DNA of 54,536 nt from Chitinophagaceae bacterium. Lineage in GTDB: Bacteria > Bacteroidota > Bacteroidia > Chitinophagales > Chitinophagaceae. This document shows positions 1-9,051 of this stretch, in pieces; within the stretch, counting starts at the first letter, position 1, and every line of letters begins with the position of its first letter. The stretch is taken from the NCBI GenBank assembly GCA_020437365.1, contig JAGQWM010000013.1:1-54536 (forward strand). The letters run 5' to 3'. The notes below the pieces were generated by a model. The model was given only the letters and a program-made list of their open reading frames with translations. It was not told where the DNA came from and searched no databases. Position numbers and translations under genes: made by a program.

Positions 1-10
1 ATCAGAGGGT

Positions 11-56
11 TCCCGAAGTTTCGGGATTCAAGTCCAATCCCGCAAAATTTGCGGGA
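11..56. repeat. Two GC-rich palindromes at the left edge
   Basis: Two near-perfect hairpins lie side by side. At 11-26 TCCCGAA pairs with TTCGGGA around a GT loop. At 38-56 TCCCGCAAA pairs with TTTGCGGGA around a single A. The strand between them can also pair (CGGGATT with AATCCCG). They sit upstream of a terminator and a GIY-YIG fragment. They may be REP-like intergenic repeats or the end of an RNA gene cut by the window edge; I cannot tell which. Confidence 0.5.
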
Positions 57-76
57 CAGGCACAGGGAGCAGGAAG

Positions 77-100
77 GCCGGTAATATCCGGCTTTTTTTT
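77..100 (+). terminator. Rho-independent terminator
   Basis: GCCGG, a six-base loop and CCGGC (77-92) are followed by eight T (93-100). The transcript it ends starts left of the window. The T run directly abuts the ATG of the GIY-YIG fragment. Confidence 0.7.
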
Positions 101-307
101 ATGTTTTATATCTACATTCTATATTCACTTGCTTCCGATAAATATTATATCGGTTATTCTAATAATGCTCATCGTAGGTTAATAGAACATAATTCAAAAC
201 AAATAAACTCTTTTACCAGCAAGCATCGTCCCTGGATTTTAAAAGCTTTATTTTCTGTTGGAGAAATAGTATACCCCATTTTTAGAACAGATTTGTTAGT
301 TGTCTAA
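101..307 (+). pseudogene. GIY-YIG nuclease-like gene, 3' truncated
   Basis: The first 55 or so residues match the small (about 80-95 aa) stand-alone GIY-YIG proteins common in Bacteroidota. YIYILYS is the GIY strand, YYIGYSNN the YIG strand, then RRLIEH and a SKHRPW segment. After the SVGE region the match stops: residues 57-68 are unrelated and a stop follows, so the C-terminal helix with the usual Glu/Lys-rich end is missing. The break lies close to the phosphatase relic at 409-508, which suggests that a rearrangement removed the end of the gene. Intact relatives are putative DNA-structure nucleases (UvrC N-terminal-like fold). This copy is probably inactive. Confidence 0.65.
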
Positions 308-646
308 GGGTGTTTACTCTGAAACAACTTAATCTCCTATTATAATTACCGGTAAGGATTATTCCATGACTTAGTTTATTAAAGCTACTAATCTAACCCC
401 AACACTATGCCACTGTATATTTCTTTGTTCGTATGGTTGGAATCGAGAAGGCGGAACGTGCAAACAATGCCGGTAGCCAAAAATGTAACCGATAAATACA
501 AGCCGAAAGGCTTCTGCGGGATAAGGACTTTTCAGAAAAAATTCGTGTCCCAAAATTAATTGAGATGAAAAGTTGGTTTTACTTTTCTTTTAAAATATTT
601 CCATTCTAAACATTGAAAAAATAATTCTATGTGAAAGTTGTTTTGA
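308..646. other. Gene-poor scar at the left edge of the metal locus
   Basis: This stretch lies between the broken GIY-YIG gene and the P-type ATPase gene. Apart from the 100-bp relic of a PAP2-like membrane gene (409-508) I see no coding potential. A 60-codon minus-strand reading at 371-553 is an out-of-frame reading of that relic. It looks like a recombination scar. Confidence 0.6.
409..508 (-). pseudogene. Relic of PAP2-like membrane gene (direct-repeat copy)
   Basis: About 100 bp match 12664-12763 with five substitutions and no gaps by eye. On the minus strand it still encodes the same 32 residues as Gly180-Gly211 of the intact protein, including the NHTNKEIYSG segment of PAP2 motif 3. 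One residue differs (Ser to Phe just before RLLDS). Neither a start nor the C-terminal 15 residues are present. It is in the same orientation as the intact gene, so the two copies form a direct repeat around the copper-resistance locus. Confidence 0.85.
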
Positions 647-2677
647 TTAATAATATTCTGATAACAATTTATTTTTTAATAATTGTGCATTTATAGCCAC
701 AATAATTGTACTCAAACTCATTAATATAGCCCCAATTGCAGGACTTAAAACAATTCCCCATTTGTATAATATACCAGCAGCCAATGGTATGGCAATGATG
801 TTATATCCTGTTGCCCACCAGAGATTTTGCATCATTTTTTTGTACGTTGCTTTCCCAAATAAAATCAGATTGGCTATATCCTGAGGGTCGGAATTTACCA
901 ATATGATGTCAGCAGTTTCAGCAGCTACATCGGTACCTGATCCAACAGCTATACCTACATCTGCCTGTGCTAATGCCGGTGCATCATTTACGCCATCACC
1001 AGTCATGGCAACAAATTCTCCTTTATGCTGAAATTCTTTAACTTTTTCAAGTTTTTCATGAGGAAGCACATTTGCTAAAAACCCATCCATATTCAATTCA
1101 TCACTAACTTTTTTAGCTACTCTTTCATTATCGCCTGTAAGCAGCAGATTCTTAATGCCTGATTCTTTCAAAACTTCAATAGCATTAAATGAACTTTCCC
1201 TTACCTGGTCGGCAAGTATAAAATAACCGACAATTTCCTTTCCAATCAATATAAAAACCACGGTATTGGTAACATCATTTACATTAGCATTAATTTCTAT
1301 GTTCTGCTCTTTGAGATAATTTGGTCCTACTACTTTAATATCTTTCCCTTCAACTCTGCCTTCCAAGCCTTTACCTGGTAAGTAATTAAATTCTTCAGAA
1401 TTGGGGATTTCAATATTCATTTCCTTTGCCTTACGTAAAATCCCAACTGAAATATAGTGTTCAGAATTTTGTTCTATACCTGATGCCAATCTCAGCAATT
1501 CTTTCTTGTCATAAGATTGATCTAGTACTTTTATTTCCTGTAATTCATGGGAGCCTTTGGTAAGTGTTCCTGTCTTGTCAAAAATAATAGTAGTAATCAG
1601 CCTCGCATTTTCAAAAGCCGTTCGATTACGTATTAGCAATCCTTTTTGAGCCGAGATGGAAGTTGAAATGGCAACCACTAGTGGAACAGCAAGCCCAAGA
1701 GCATGAGGACATGAAATAATCATAACCGTTACCATCCTCTCCAATGCAAAAACAAATGGAAAGCCCATCATTAACCAAACAGCAAGTGTAATAAGGCCAC
1801 CGCCAAGTGCTACAAAGGTTAGAATTTTTGCCGCACGGTCTGCAAAGTTTTGAGTTTTGGATTTTATTTTTTGTGCATCCTCTACAAGTTTTATCACCTT
1901 ATTCAAGTAGCTGTCTTTACCGGTACTGATTGTTTTTATGGTTAGTGAGCCGTTGCCATTGATAGCTCCGCCAATTACTTTGCTTTCTTTTTCTTTTTTA
2001 ACTGGTTTACTTTCACCAGTAAGCATACTCTCATCCACATAACTTTCTCCCTCATTTACAATACCATCTACCGGAACTTTTCCGCCAGGTTTTACCATGA
2101 TTATATCTCCTGGTTTTAATTCACTAACCGGTATTTCATGAATTTTACCGTCGATAATGTGATGTGCCGTTGACGGCATCATTTTTACCAACAGTTCCAA
2201 CGAACGAGAAGCACCCATCACTGATTTCATTTCAAAATAATGGCCAATAAGCATGATATCTATTAAAGTGGCCATCTCCCAATAAAAATCCATCCCTTTT
2301 AATCCAAATGTAATCGCCATACTATACGCCCAAGCAACTGTTATGGCAACACCAATTAACGTCATCATACCAATGGCTTTATCCCTTACTTCATCATACA
2401 AACCTTTGAGAAAAGGATAACCTCCATAAATGAAAATAAATGTTGAAAGTAATGCCAATAGATATTTATCTCCGGGGAATTTCAGTTCAAATCCCAGCCA
2501 TTGCTGAATCATTTGCGACAGTGCAAGAACAGGAATGGTGATGATGGTACAAACTACAAACCGCTTCCAAAAATCTGCTATATGATGGCCTGCATGTTTG
2601 TCGTGACCCGATGCTGTTTCATGATGATGTTCATGCATTTGCTTTGCTTCTTTATGATGGTGATGTTGATGTTCCAT
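647..2677 (-). CDS. copB: CopB-type copper/silver P1B ATPase
   Basis: Membrane pump that uses ATP to export Cu or Ag from the cytoplasm. The 676 residues have a His-rich N-terminus (residues 1-32: HQHHHH, HEHHH, HDKHAGHH), TGES at 220-223 (actuator), the CPH metal-site motif at 323-325, the phosphorylation site DKTGTLT at 367-373, then TGDN and GDGVNDAPAL. CPH rather than CPC, a His-rich head instead of CxxC HMA domains, and about 680 aa fit the CopB (P1B-3) subgroup. The SEHP nucleotide-binding loop reads SEHY (405-408), so the Pro is replaced while the His is kept. It is the last gene of the metal operon, 99 nt after the haem-binding gene. The metal specificity is inferred, not proven. Confidence 0.93.
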   Translation of the reverse strand: MEHQHHHHKEAKQMHEHHHETASGHDKHAGHHIADFWKRFVVCTIITIPVLALSQMIQQWLGFELKFPGDKYLLALLSTFIFIYGGYPFLKGLYDEVRDKAIGMMTLIGVAITVAWAYSMAITFGLKGMDFYWEMATLIDIMLIGHYFEMKSVMGASRSLELLVKMMPSTAHHIIDGKIHEIPVSELKPGDIIMVKPGGKVPVDGIVNEGESYVDESMLTGESKPVKKEKESKVIGGAINGNGSLTIKTISTGKDSYLNKVIKLVEDAQKIKSKTQNFADRAAKILTFVALGGGLITLAVWLMMGFPFVFALERMVTVMIISCPHALGLAVPLVVAISTSISAQKGLLIRNRTAFENARLITTIIFDKTGTLTKGSHELQEIKVLDQSYDKKELLRLASGIEQNSEHYISVGILRKAKEMNIEIPNSEEFNYLPGKGLEGRVEGKDIKVVGPNYLKEQNIEINANVNDVTNTVVFILIGKEIVGYFILADQVRESSFNAIEVLKESGIKNLLLTGDNERVAKKVSDELNMDGFLANVLPHEKLEKVKEFQHKGEFVAMTGDGVNDAPALAQADVGIAVGSGTDVAAETADIILVNSDPQDIANLILFGKATYKKMMQNLWWATGYNIIAIPLAAGILYKWGIVLSPAIGAILMSLSTIIVAINAQLLKNKLLSEYY

Positions 2678-2776
2678 TTGGTTATTATTTGTTTATGTTT
2701 TTTTTGAATTTGCTTTGAGCTGAAGTTTCATTTTTTACTTTTTCTGTTTTATCATAAACTATACATCTTTTAATCT

Positions 2777-3244
2777 TCATTTTTCAATTGACATCTTTGT
2801 CCATTCAATTATTCTATTTTTTTGCATTTGATTCAGCCTTGCATCACTATGCAAAAGTTTATAGGACGATAGCGGCATTTCATCGTCTTTCAATTGGTTG
2901 GCAATAGCTTTAAATTTACTTTGTTGCCTCCTTCGTGTATAAGAACCAAACTCGTCAAAATTCAATTCCTCTTTTCCGTGAATAATATGTCGGTTCAGAA
3001 ACAAGGCAACCGGCTGTATTGTACTGTACCACGGGTATTTTGTATTATTACTGTGACAATCATAGCATGCAGTTTTCAATATCGACATTACCGAATCGGG
3101 GACCTGGTATAATTGAGTAATACTGTTATTCGACGCTTTGTCAGAAATATTCTTTTCGGGTCTTGGATAAAGCTGGATCAATCCAATTAACAGCAGAATT
3201 ATTAATCCTGCTTTTTTCCATTTTGATTTGGGTAAATATTTCAT
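2777..3244 (-). CDS. Haem-binding domain protein (Haem_bd family)
   Basis: Small membrane-anchored c-type haem protein of 155 aa. It has one N-terminal hydrophobic anchor (about residues 11-27) and a CxxCH haem site (C60, C63, H64, in ACYDCHSN), followed by the KYPWYS.. and H-rich segments usual in the Haem_bd domain. Such proteins are common in Bacteroidota next to metal-efflux genes. The role here is unknown; copper redox handling or electron transfer in the periplasm is a guess. It sits 6 nt downstream of an adaptor gene, so it is surely co-transcribed. Confidence 0.85.
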   Translation of the reverse strand: MKYLPKSKWKKAGLIILLLIGLIQLYPRPEKNISDKASNNSITQLYQVPDSVMSILKTACYDCHSNNTKYPWYSTIQPVALFLNRHIIHGKEELNFDEFGSYTRRRQQSKFKAIANQLKDDEMPLSSYKLLHSDARLNQMQKNRIIEWTKMSIEK

Positions 3245-3250
3245 AGCCTA

Positions 3251-4459
3251 TTAATGTTGATGTCCACTCATATCCATACCGCCCATTGCATTGGCTCCTT
3301 TTTTAATAATAAATTCACTATTCAATAAATAAGCACCACTTGTTACCACCACATCGCCATTTTGTAATCCCGATTTAATTTCCAGCCTGTCGCCGCTTTC
3401 CATACCCGTTTGCACCATTTTCATTTTGTAACTGTTTTTGCCTGATTGTATCCAAACCACATTCATCTTACCATCACGGAGCACTGCATCAGATGGAAGC
3501 GTAAGTGTATTCAGTTCCTTACTTTTAATTGTTACATAAGCCGGCATTCCCGGTTTAAGCAATCCATTGGGATTAGGTATTGAAACTCTAACCAAATTTA
3601 GCCTGCTGTCAGAAACAATTTCAGGATTTTCAAATTCTATTTTTCCTTTCCATTCTTTACCGGGTATATCCGGAAACTGAACCGTAGCAGTTCCTCTCAG
3701 GTCTATGGATGAAAGTTGTGAAGTATAGACCTGCGCTTCTGCCCATAATGAGGAAAGATTGGCCAGCTTTACAATGATACTTCCTTCCGATACGTATTGC
3801 CCTTCCATAACCGGCAATTCTGTTATGTAACCCGATTCATTACTGTAAAAAGAAGTCAGGGCCGAAGACTTTTTTGTTTTGCCCAATTCATTTACCTGGG
3901 CTTCACTCATGCCCCATAACAATAATTTCATTTTTGCACTTTGCACCAGCCTGTTAAAATCAATAATGGAATTGTCAAGCGTTTGTTGCTTTTCCAATGC
4001 AGCGATATATTCCTGTTTGGCATTGTTCAATTCCTCACTGTACAGGTCATACAAATGTGCTCCCTTCGGAACATAGTCACCCATATTTTTAAAATAGAGC
4101 CTGTCAATACGCCCCATGATTCGGGCATTGATGCTATTGGCCTTTGATTCATCTGTATTCAATGTTGCAGTTAGAATCACTTTATCTCCAATCATACCAT
4201 TTCGGATTGTGTCTGTTTGAATATTGCCTAATCTTATTTGTTCATCATTCAGCATTATTTCGTCTGCCGCAGTACTCGTCTTTTTTACAACGATGAGATC
4301 CATGTGACAGATAGGGCATGTTCCAGGTTTGTCCTGCATAATTTGTGGATGCATACTACAAGTGTAGTATTCGTCTTTATTTGCAAGAGTTGATTTTTTA
4401 CTCTTACAAGCTGTAAAAACTAAAAGCACCGTGATAAATAATGTGATATACTTTTTCAT
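3251..4459 (-). CDS. CusB-like RND adaptor with one metal-binding head
   Basis: Periplasmic adaptor (membrane fusion protein) linking the RND pump to the outer-membrane channel. A lipoprotein signal ends at lipobox Cys18 (VFTAC). A heavy-metal-binding domain follows (YTCSMHP at 32-38, CPICHMDL at 48-55), then the HlyD-type barrel-sandwich and hairpin regions of the CusB family. The tail is Met/His-rich (GGMDMSGHQH), plausible for Cu(I)/Ag(I). The 402 aa length is normal. It lies 5 nt downstream of a second adaptor gene; two adaptor genes in one operon is unusual for the classic cusCFBA layout. Confidence 0.9.
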   Translation of the reverse strand: MKKYITLFITVLLVFTACKSKKSTLANKDEYYTCSMHPQIMQDKPGTCPICHMDLIVVKKTSTAADEIMLNDEQIRLGNIQTDTIRNGMIGDKVILTATLNTDESKANSINARIMGRIDRLYFKNMGDYVPKGAHLYDLYSEELNNAKQEYIAALEKQQTLDNSIIDFNRLVQSAKMKLLLWGMSEAQVNELGKTKKSSALTSFYSNESGYITELPVMEGQYVSEGSIIVKLANLSSLWAEAQVYTSQLSSIDLRGTATVQFPDIPGKEWKGKIEFENPEIVSDSRLNLVRVSIPNPNGLLKPGMPAYVTIKSKELNTLTLPSDAVLRDGKMNVVWIQSGKNSYKMKMVQTGMESGDRLEIKSGLQNGDVVVTSGAYLLNSEFIIKKGANAMGGMDMSGHQH

Positions 4460-4464
4460 GTCTG

Positions 4465-5835
4465 TTAATTTGTTTTAATGAAACTTTCACTATCCATTAA
4501 ATACTGTGCATTGGCTGCTACAGCTTCCGTTTTATCAAGTCCGCCCAATACCTGAATCAGGTGTTTATTGGTAATGCCTGTTTCAATTTTTCTTGCCATA
4601 AATGCTTCGCCCGTTCTTACAAAAACAACTTTATCCATCCCCAATGACAATACAGCTTCCTCCGGCAACCAGTCAGCGGAACGGTCTCCTGCAAAAATGG
4701 TCGCTTTTACCTGGCTGCCGATTGGAATTTTGTAAGATGAATTGTCAAAATAAACCCTTGCAGTTACTGTTTTACTGCCACTCCGGTAAATGGGTTCAAT
4801 ATAATTTATGGAAGCCCTGAAATCATTACCGGGATTAGTTTCAGGAGTGATGCGTACTTTATCTCCCACTTTTACCATGGTAGCCTGCCCGGTGAATATG
4901 TTCAGCAATGCCCATGCACGGTTTGGATTATATACTGAAAAAATATTTTGCCCTTTCTGCACATACATACCTTCTTTAACCGATAACTCCTCTGTAGTAA
5001 CCGGTACGGATTGGATACTACCCGGCTGATTATTGTTCATACCAGTACTGTTACTTTCATGTATATGCCCGCTGTAATTACTGAATACAGAAACTTTGTA
5101 GGAAGGCTTACCGGTTTTTATTACGCTGTTTAATTGTTGATTGCTCATTCCGAGCAAATACAATTTTTGTTTTGCCGCATTGATGAGCATAGCATTTTCC
5201 GAATCATTTTTTAAAAGAAACAACAGGTTTTCCTGTGCTGTCAAAAGCTCGGGGCTATAGATGTCCATGATACGTTGTCCTTTTGCAATTTTCTGGTAGC
5301 GATAATGCACATATAGTTTTTCTATCCGGCCGGAAAAATTGGAAGAGATAACACCGGTTTGCCTGGTATCATAATTGATAAACCCGTATGATACCATTTC
5401 AATATCTTCTTCCCTTGTCATCATGTGTATCATGGGCACATTTGCGATCACTTGCTGATTGGAAGGTTTGAGCAGTGTATTCAATGAAACGGCTTTAGGT
5501 TCTGAAGCAGGTTTTACTTTTTCCAATTGCATACCACATACAGGGCAGGTTCCTGCTGTGTCACTATGCACATTAGGATGCATGGGACAGGTATATCCTT
5601 TGGCTGAATCCATGTTGTCAGACATATCCTGCGCTGAATGCATCGAATGATCTTCCATCGGTACCAGGTCCATCCCGCACTTGGGGCATTTGCCCGGTTT
5701 GTCACTGAAAACAGAATCCTGTGGCATCGGGCAGGTGTACATTACTCCGGCATTTTTATTACCACTATTACAGGCAATAAATACAATTGCAATTACAATT
5801 ACTGCCAGCCATTTTATTTTCTTAATTATATTCAT
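4465..5835 (-). CDS. CusB-like RND adaptor with two metal-binding heads
   Basis: Second periplasmic adaptor of the tripartite pump, 456 aa. It has a lipobox Cys22 (FIAC) and two consecutive heavy-metal-binding domains. The first (33-60) is YTCPMPQ...CPKCGMDL and lacks the usual MHP His. The second (81-106) is canonical: YTCPMHP...CPVCGMQL. A Met/His/Asp linker (about 61-79) joins them. The rest matches CusB/HlyD adaptors. The gene starts 5 nt after the TolC-like gene. It is longer than its downstream paralogue because of the extra domain. Known relatives pick up Cu(I) and pass it to the RND pump. Confidence 0.9.
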   Translation of the reverse strand: MNIIKKIKWLAVIVIAIVFIACNSGNKNAGVMYTCPMPQDSVFSDKPGKCPKCGMDLVPMEDHSMHSAQDMSDNMDSAKGYTCPMHPNVHSDTAGTCPVCGMQLEKVKPASEPKAVSLNTLLKPSNQQVIANVPMIHMMTREEDIEMVSYGFINYDTRQTGVISSNFSGRIEKLYVHYRYQKIAKGQRIMDIYSPELLTAQENLLFLLKNDSENAMLINAAKQKLYLLGMSNQQLNSVIKTGKPSYKVSVFSNYSGHIHESNSTGMNNNQPGSIQSVPVTTEELSVKEGMYVQKGQNIFSVYNPNRAWALLNIFTGQATMVKVGDKVRITPETNPGNDFRASINYIEPIYRSGSKTVTARVYFDNSSYKIPIGSQVKATIFAGDRSADWLPEEAVLSLGMDKVVFVRTGEAFMARKIETGITNKHLIQVLGGLDKTEAVAANAQYLMDSESFIKTN

Positions 5836-5840
5836 GCCGA

Positions 5841-7091
5841 TTATTTTATTTCGAGTATTTTCATCAACTCCGCTTGCATCCGCAATCCCTCTTGCAATTG
5901 ATCCAAGTAATCCATCTGCGTCTTATTTAATGCTTCCCATGCATCAAAAAGTTCAAAAAGTTCCTCCGTATTTTGTTCATAGCCTAATTGCATGGTTTGA
6001 AAATTCCGGCGCAATGCAGGAATAATCTGCTCCTCATAGAGTTTCATTTGTTTCTTTTTTAATTCCAGTTCTGTAAAGCTATTTGCCGCCATACCCGAGG
6101 CTTCGTTAATAATCATCTGCTGCTGGTTTTGCAAGGCTTCATTTTGCCATACCAGACTTTCAGCTTTCGCTTTGTTCATTTTAGATGACCATTTTGCAAG
6201 GGGAATTTTCACCATTCCCATCACAGAAAACATTAACGGTTGTTTTGCCCAACCCGTCATGTGGTTGTATTGGATGCCAAATTCAGGTTTCAGCATTGCC
6301 AACTCAGCGGTACGTTCCAGTTTATTTACTTCCATCATCCTGTCAATTACTTTAATATCGCTTCTCTGATTCATTAAAGAGGCAGAATCGAACATAGACC
6401 TATTGAAATCGTACCATATATAATTCGTATCGACTGTAAACATTTTTTCAATACTTCGGTTCATTACAGTATTGATTGAAATGCGTTTTTGAACAATTTC
6501 ATTCTGTAACAATAATTGCATATTCTCCACATTTGCTAAAGCAGCTTTAGCCTTGTAGTAGGCACTAATTTTACCCAAACCGTTCTTATACCTTATCTCT
6601 GCACTCTGCATCATGAATTTCAACAGCCTGTTATTTTCATCCAGCACATTCAGTTTCTTTTCCAACACAATCCAGTCATAATAATTTTTCCTGGCGGTAA
6701 AAAGTAAATCATTTACTACCACATCTTTTTTTTGAATTGCCACTGAGGATTGAGCATTCATGTATGCAAACTCGGCATGCTGTCTTTTTTTATTGGGAAA
6801 CATCTGTTGTGCAGAAACCATAAAAGCTCCCATACCGGGTTGTCCGTTCATGGCTTTCCACCTACCGGGATTGTAAGGCGTTTGAAAAAAACCTGCAACC
6901 AGTTCAGGCGGCATCCAGCTAAAAGCCCCTTTTGCTTCTTCATTCATAGAACGGGCTTCTGCATCCAGCATTTTTAATGCGGGATGATTTGTCTCTATAG
7001 CTGATTGAACTTGCTGCATAGTTAAAATCTGTTGTGACATAGCAACGGAAGTTACCAGTAGCAGGCCCATCATTATCTTAAATTGTTTCAT
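5841..7091 (-). CDS. TolC-family outer-membrane efflux channel (CusC-like)
   Basis: Outer-membrane exit duct of the metal efflux system. The 416 aa start with a Sec signal peptide (MKQFKIMMGLLLVTSVAMSQ). A first helical-hairpin repeat includes the NHPAL segment usual in this family, and a second repeat ends in YEQNTEELFELFDAWEAL, typical for TolC-type proteins of Bacteroidota. It lies 19 nt after the pump gene and 5 nt before the adaptor gene. Length is normal for the family in this phylum. The match is by overall pattern; the substrate comes from context. Confidence 0.88.
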   Translation of the reverse strand: MKQFKIMMGLLLVTSVAMSQQILTMQQVQSAIETNHPALKMLDAEARSMNEEAKGAFSWMPPELVAGFFQTPYNPGRWKAMNGQPGMGAFMVSAQQMFPNKKRQHAEFAYMNAQSSVAIQKKDVVVNDLLFTARKNYYDWIVLEKKLNVLDENNRLLKFMMQSAEIRYKNGLGKISAYYKAKAALANVENMQLLLQNEIVQKRISINTVMNRSIEKMFTVDTNYIWYDFNRSMFDSASLMNQRSDIKVIDRMMEVNKLERTAELAMLKPEFGIQYNHMTGWAKQPLMFSVMGMVKIPLAKWSSKMNKAKAESLVWQNEALQNQQQMIINEASGMAANSFTELELKKKQMKLYEEQIIPALRRNFQTMQLGYEQNTEELFELFDAWEALNKTQMDYLDQLQEGLRMQAELMKILEIK

Positions 7092-7110
7092 AAAAAATCA
7101 TTTTGTATGC

Positions 7111-9051
7111 TTAGTGTTTTGTTTCCAGCACTTCAATTTTTCCGTGTTTTCTTAGTTCGTATTCTTTTGCCATTAAAAATATCAACGGGGTAACTAGCAG
7201 TATATGCGTTGCTGATGTTAATACACCGCCAACCATTGGCAATACAATCGGTTTCATTACATCACTACCCACTCCATGACTCCATAAAATCGGAATTAAT
7301 GCAAAAAGAGATACAGAAACAGTCATCAGTTTGGGTCGCAATCTTTTTGCTGCACCAGCTATTACATATTCTCTTAAATCAGCCCTGGTGATGGTGTCTT
7401 TTGAGTTCCCTTTCAATGCTACCAGTTGCTGCATGGCATCGTTCAAGTAAATCACCATTACAATACCCGTTTCCACTGCCAACCCAAACAAGGCAATAAA
7501 TCCCACTGCTACTGCTACCGATAAATTCACACCCCAGAAATAAATCATGACAGCTCCGCCTATCAATGCAAACGGAATGGAGATCAGGCTGAGAAATGCC
7601 TCTCTTGCATTGCGGAACGCAAAATACATGGAGAGGAAAATGATTAACAGCACCACAGGTAAAATCATTTTCAACGTCCGTTCGCTGCGAATAAGATTTT
7701 CATATTGGCCGCTCCATTCCATGAAATAACCCTTTGGTAATTTGGTAAGCATTTTGTCCAGCTTTTCCTTGGCTTCATCTACTGTACTTCCTAAATCCCT
7801 TTCTCTTACATTGAACAATACCGTACCCCGTAGCATGGCATTTTCTGAATTGATCATCGGCGGGCCTTCGGTAATTTTTACATCTGCCACTGCTTCCAAT
7901 GGAATGGGGCCATACTTCTTGGTTTGCACCTGCAATCTTTTTAACGATTCAATATTGTTTCTGAAATCCTGGCCAAACCTTGCGTTGACAGAAAAGCGTT
8001 GCCTGCCTTCAACCGTTGTTGTGAGCCTCATCCCACCCAATGCTATTTCCACCACACTGTTCACATCATCCACGGTTAATCCATACCGGCTTATTTCATC
8101 CCGCTTCACCACAATGTCAATATATTTTCCGCCGGTAATGGGTTCCACATATAAATCTTTTACGCCGTCAATGCCTTCCAGCTCTTTCTTTATTTTTTCC
8201 GAAAAAGCATAAATGGTATCAAGGTTTTGTCCATAAACTTTAACGCCCACATCTGTACGAATACCGGTGGACAGCATATTGATACGGTTGATAATGGGCT
8301 GTGTCCATCCGTTAGTAACTCCCGGTATCTGCAATTTGGCATTGAGTTCGTTGATAATATCGTTTTTGCTCATACCTTTTCGCCATTCTGACCGAGGTTT
8401 CAGCAGCACAATTGTTTCAATCATACTGATAGGAGAATTATCCGTTGCTGTATTGGCCCTGCCAGCTTTGCCCAATACATTTTTTACTTCAGGTACAGAT
8501 TTAATGAGTTTATCCTGTACCTGTAAGATTCGTTTTGCTTCGCTGTTGGAAACATCAGGAAGTGTAACCGGCATAAATAAAATAGAGCCTTCATCCAATG
8601 GTGGCATAAACTCTTTTCCCAAACTCAGCAACATGGGTATGCTGATAGCCAGGGCGATGATGTTTACCGCCAATGTTGTTTTTCGCCATTTGATACAGGT
8701 GCGGATGACCGGCTCGTATATTTTTTCCAATATGCGGTTCACCGGGTTTTTGGTTTCGGGCCTGAAACGCCCTTTCATAAAAAAGGATATTAAAACGGGG
8801 GCTAAAGTGATTACCAGCAAGGCATCCACCATCATGATAAATGTTTTAGTGAATGCCAGCGGATGAAAAAGTTTTCCTTCCTGCCCGGTTAATAAAAACA
8901 CCGGCAGAAATGATGTAATAATAATAATGGTGGAAAAAAACACACCCCTTGATACCTGTATGCTGGCCTTTTCGATCAGCCGCATTCTCTCTAATTCGGG
9001 AATCCGGTTATAACTGGACTTACGTTTGAGTTTATTAAAAAACTTTTTCAT
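7111..9051 (-). CDS. cusA: CusA-type RND pump, C-terminal part (split gene)
   Basis: C-terminal 646 aa of a heavy-metal RND permease. It starts in the cytoplasmic loop before the fifth helix: SIQVSRGVFFSTII, then LTGQEGKLFHPLAF, the second periplasmic half (FMPPLDEGS, STGIRTDVGVKVYG) and the last six helices. Full CusA proteins have about 1030-1080 residues in one chain; this half plus the upstream gene gives 1074, so nothing is missing. The start ATG overlaps the stop of the N-terminal half as ATGA, allowing coupled translation. The first 20 residues (basic, KLKRKSS) look like linker. It may work as a two-chain pump, or the split may be a frameshift; see findings. Confidence 0.88.
   Translation of the reverse strand: MKKFFNKLKRKSSYNRIPELERMRLIEKASIQVSRGVFFSTIIIITSFLPVFLLTGQEGKLFHPLAFTKTFIMMVDALLVITLAPVLISFFMKGRFRPETKNPVNRILEKIYEPVIRTCIKWRKTTLAVNIIALAISIPMLLSLGKEFMPPLDEGSILFMPVTLPDVSNSEAKRILQVQDKLIKSVPEVKNVLGKAGRANTATDNSPISMIETIVLLKPRSEWRKGMSKNDIINELNAKLQIPGVTNGWTQPIINRINMLSTGIRTDVGVKVYGQNLDTIYAFSEKIKKELEGIDGVKDLYVEPITGGKYIDIVVKRDEISRYGLTVDDVNSVVEIALGGMRLTTTVEGRQRFSVNARFGQDFRNNIESLKRLQVQTKKYGPIPLEAVADVKITEGPPMINSENAMLRGTVLFNVRERDLGSTVDEAKEKLDKMLTKLPKGYFMEWSGQYENLIRSERTLKMILPVVLLIIFLSMYFAFRNAREAFLSLISIPFALIGGAVMIYFWGVNLSVAVAVGFIALFGLAVETGIVMVIYLNDAMQQLVALKGNSKDTITRADLREYVIAGAAKRLRPKLMTVSVSLFALIPILWSHGVGSDVMKPIVLPMVGGVLTSATHILLVTPLIFLMAKEYELRKHGKIEVLETKH

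Noticed and set aside
1..60. Possible 3' part of a tRNA (GGTTC and ATTCAAGTCC look like T-loop sequence)
   Set aside because: The bases around the presumed T loop do not form a 5-bp T stem, and the same bases are better explained by two palindromes. Too little sequence lies to the left to decide.
371..553. 60-codon minus-strand ORF
   Set aside because: It reads the phosphatase relic out of frame; the conserved frame is another one and has no start or stop.
7742..8866. Long plus-strand ORFs (156 and 199 codons) opposite the pump gene
   Set aside because: They are antisense readings of a well-conserved RND coding sequence and lack any family features.
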